DNA of 6,597 nucleotides from Limnohabitans sp. (GTDB taxonomy: Bacteria; Planctomycetota; Phycisphaerae; Phycisphaerales; SM1A02), in the NCBI GenBank assembly GCA_030054275.1, contig JASGCF010000188.1:1-6597 (forward strand), read 5' to 3'. Below the pieces are notes generated by a model, which saw only the letters and a list, made by a program, of their open reading frames with translations, was not told the DNA's origin and searched no databases. Of the stretch, positions 5,657 to 6,597 are shown piece after piece (the stretch's first letter is position 1; each line of letters begins with the position of its first letter). A program made the position numbers and the translations under genes.

Positions 5657-6055
5657 TCACCAGCCTTCAATGTCGGCTGCAGTCAGACCTTCAGGCAGCG
5701 TCGTGCCGGTGAAGGTGACATAGATCGTTTCGATATTCGCAGAGGCAGCGTTGTCGCCCCACACGAATTCGAAGCCGGTCGGAAGCGTTGGCTCCTTCTG
5801 AAGGTACGGATCTTCACCGCCTGGTGGCGTCATGAGATCCGTGAAATCAGCCGGAAGATTGCCATTGTTTCGGACGCGGAAGAGTTCGACTTGGCTGCGA
5901 ACAGTTTGCAGCTGGCTCTTCACGCTGCTCTCAGCTGCTTCTTGCGATGCGTTCGTGAATTGTGGAATCACGATGGCTGCGAGGATGCCGAGAATGACAA
6001 CCACGATCAGGATTTCGATGAGCGTGAACCCGCGACGGACATTGCGCTTCGTCAT
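5657..6055 (-). CDS. GspG-like pseudopilin 1 (probable major pseudopilin)
   Basis: 132 residues. Class III prepilin signal: a nine-residue basic leader MTKRNVRRG, cleavage G9|F10, then FTLIEILIVVVILGILAAIVIPQF, with Glu at +5 (residue 14). The long N-terminal helix continues to about residue 62 (AESSVKSQLQTVRSQVELFR). The body has NNGNLPADFTDLM, then DPYLQKEPTLPTGFEFVWGD (82-101), a YLQK-P pattern common in GspG-like proteins, and ends DIEGW. The ATG at 6055 has GGGAG six nt upstream. The frame continues open upstream to 6304, but that part has no pilin features and would place the signal far from the N-terminus. First gene of the cluster after a 341-bp leader and followed by a hairpin, which fits an abundant major subunit. 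Short for GspG (around 140), lacking the long calcium-loop C-terminus as far as I can see. Confidence 0.92.
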   Translation of the reverse strand: MTKRNVRRGFTLIEILIVVVILGILAAIVIPQFTNASQEAAESSVKSQLQTVRSQVELFRVRNNGNLPADFTDLMTPPGGEDPYLQKEPTLPTGFEFVWGDNAASANIETIYVTFTGTTLPEGLTAADIEGW

Positions 6056-6098
6056 GATTTTCTCCCAGGCCCACGAATGCTCGAACGATTCGGCTGGC

Positions 6099-6117
6099 TG
6101 ACTCCGGGGCTGAGTCA
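6099..6117. repeat. Inverted repeat TGACTC-N7-GAGTCA in the pseudopilin 1 leader
   Basis: Perfect six-base arms separated by seven bases, centred about 53 bases upstream of the ATG at 6055. Dyad of a size usual for a dimeric regulator site, or a small 5'-UTR hairpin. No function shown. Confidence 0.45.
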
Positions 6118-6211
6118 ACTGCCGCGAGACGAATGAGGCCCACGAAACCGTGCGCTGGGCCCTCGGAAATGCCGCCGCGAGTTGTTCACCCGCAGCGACG
6201 AGGCTCGTAAT

Positions 6212-6237
6212 CCCTCCCTGAGGCTGGCGTCCCTCCC
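6212..6237 (-). promoter_or_regulatory. Possible G-quadruplex in the leader of pseudopilin 1
   Basis: On the minus (coding) strand four GGG runs occur as GGGAGGG, a 12-base loop, GGGAGGG. The same bases form a direct repeat, AGGGAGGGA twice. A competing five-pair stem, TGAGG / CCTCA (6219-6240), is also possible. The run is about 160-180 bases upstream of the start codon. Confidence 0.4.
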
Positions 6238-6396
6238 TCAAAGCACGCAGCCAAGGATTCGAACACCAAGAAATCGACAAAGACCGACGCGAGCAACAGC
6301 ACAAGAGTTGCGTTCACGACGAATCGATGTGGCGTTCAGCCACGCAGAACCTACGGTCGTCACAGATGGAACTGGTGTATGAGTGCAGGCAGTCGT

Positions 6397-6597
6397 TCAC
6401 ATGAACGCGCCGCCGTCGAAGCGTACGGCGATACGCCATCGACCTTGCCCCATGCCCTCGCAGCGTTCTACGGTTGCTGTCGCGGGGCGACCATTTGGGT
6501 CGCTAAATCCCACGCTCACGCGCGTACCCGGCGCGATGGATGTCGTGGAGTCTCCACCAAGCCACCACGGTGAACCATCAAGTCGGGTCAACTCCGC
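6397..6597 (-). CDS. 3' end of an unidentified protein, possibly PilZ-like
   Basis: The frame is open to the right edge, so only the last 66 residues are visible and the start is outside. The internal TTG near the edge should not be taken as a start. The visible part reads as a small beta domain: IAPGTRVSVGFSDPNGRP, then ATATVERCEGMGQGRWRIAV and RFDGGAFM. The rhythm (pGtrV.v.f..p.G....a.V.rc.......wrvavrFd) is like the C-terminal half of a PilZ domain, which binds cyclic di-GMP. The RxxxR part would be off the edge, and a clean DxSxxG is not seen, so this is tentative. Same strand as the pilus genes but 341 bp away, so it may be a separate transcript. Other beta-barrel domains could give a similar pattern. 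Confidence 0.45.
   Translation of the reverse strand, partial: AELTRLDGSPWWLGGDSTTSIAPGTRVSVGFSDPNGRPATATVERCEGMGQGRWRIAVRFDGGAFM

Larger units (their letters stand above)
6056..6396 (-). other. 341-bp non-coding leader upstream of pseudopilin 1
   Basis: No convincing gene. It holds a possible G-quadruplex (6212-6237) and an inverted repeat (6099-6117). A 43-codon GTG-start frame (6186-6317; reads VNATLVLLLASVFVDFLVFE then SLAACFEGG) has a lipobox-like LAAC, but no ribosome site. No good -35/-10 pair was found; any promoter for the cluster should lie here. Confidence 0.6.

Noticed and set aside
6186..6260. Cyclic di-GMP (GEMM) riboswitch in the leader, suggested by GGGACGCCAGCC
   Set aside because: Only this short stretch resembles the consensus; the GCACAGGGCAAACC part, the GAAA loop and the later conserved blocks are missing.
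6056..6304. N-terminal extension of pseudopilin 1 up to 6304
   Set aside because: It would put 83 unrelated residues before the prepilin signal; the ATG at 6055 has a good GGGAG site and gives a standard nine-residue leader.

Overview
Every gene I can support lies on the minus strand, so the window is read from right to left. It holds most of one gene cluster for a type IV pilus / type II secretion-like envelope machine. The order of transcription is: the 3' end of an unidentified gene with a possible PilZ-like fold; a GspG-like pseudopilin; a second GspG-like pseudopilin; a small membrane coiled-coil protein I do not recognise; a GspH/FimT-like minor pseudopilin; PilM; PilN; PilO; a membrane-anchored PilP/GspC-like protein; and the N-terminal 183 residues of an outer-membrane secretin that runs off the left edge.

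The sequence indicates a Gram-negative (diderm) bacterium of moderately high GC. My best guess is the Planctomycetota, possibly the Phycisphaerae. I infer this from the mixed GspG/GspH plus PilMNO-secretin layout and from the short GspG-like proteins that carry a YLQK-P motif and end in Trp. There is no rRNA or other phylogenetic marker, so this is a weak inference.

Layout: 6397-6597 is the end of the upstream gene. 6056-6396 is a non-coding leader with a possible G-quadruplex and an inverted repeat. 5657-6055 is pseudopilin 1, followed by a strong terminator-like hairpin with a GAAA loop (5617-5638). A four-copy 13-bp tandem repeat (5528-5579) lies between that hairpin and pseudopilin 2 (5039-5470). 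A hairpin (4940-4972) lies upstream of the unknown coiled-coil gene (4478-4867). That gene is translationally close to the gspH-like gene (3864-4469). After a 148-bp gap comes a very tight block: pilM (2579-3715), pilN (1902-2579), pilO (1270-1905) and the pilP/gspC-like gene (599-1273), each start codon overlapping the previous stop by 1-4 bases. The secretin (1-549) begins 49 bp later.

How they would work together: PilM is a cytoplasmic actin-like protein that docks on the N-terminal FNLIP motif of PilN. PilN and PilO pair in the inner membrane and periplasm. The PilP/GspC-like protein links them to the N0 domain of the secretin. The pseudopilins form the filament or piston. The assembly ATPase, the polytopic PilC/GspF protein and the prepilin peptidase are not in this window. 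Nothing here is a wholly new system. The most unusual points are the hybrid T4P/T2SS make-up, the unknown coiled-coil gene and the non-coding elements around the two GspG-like genes.
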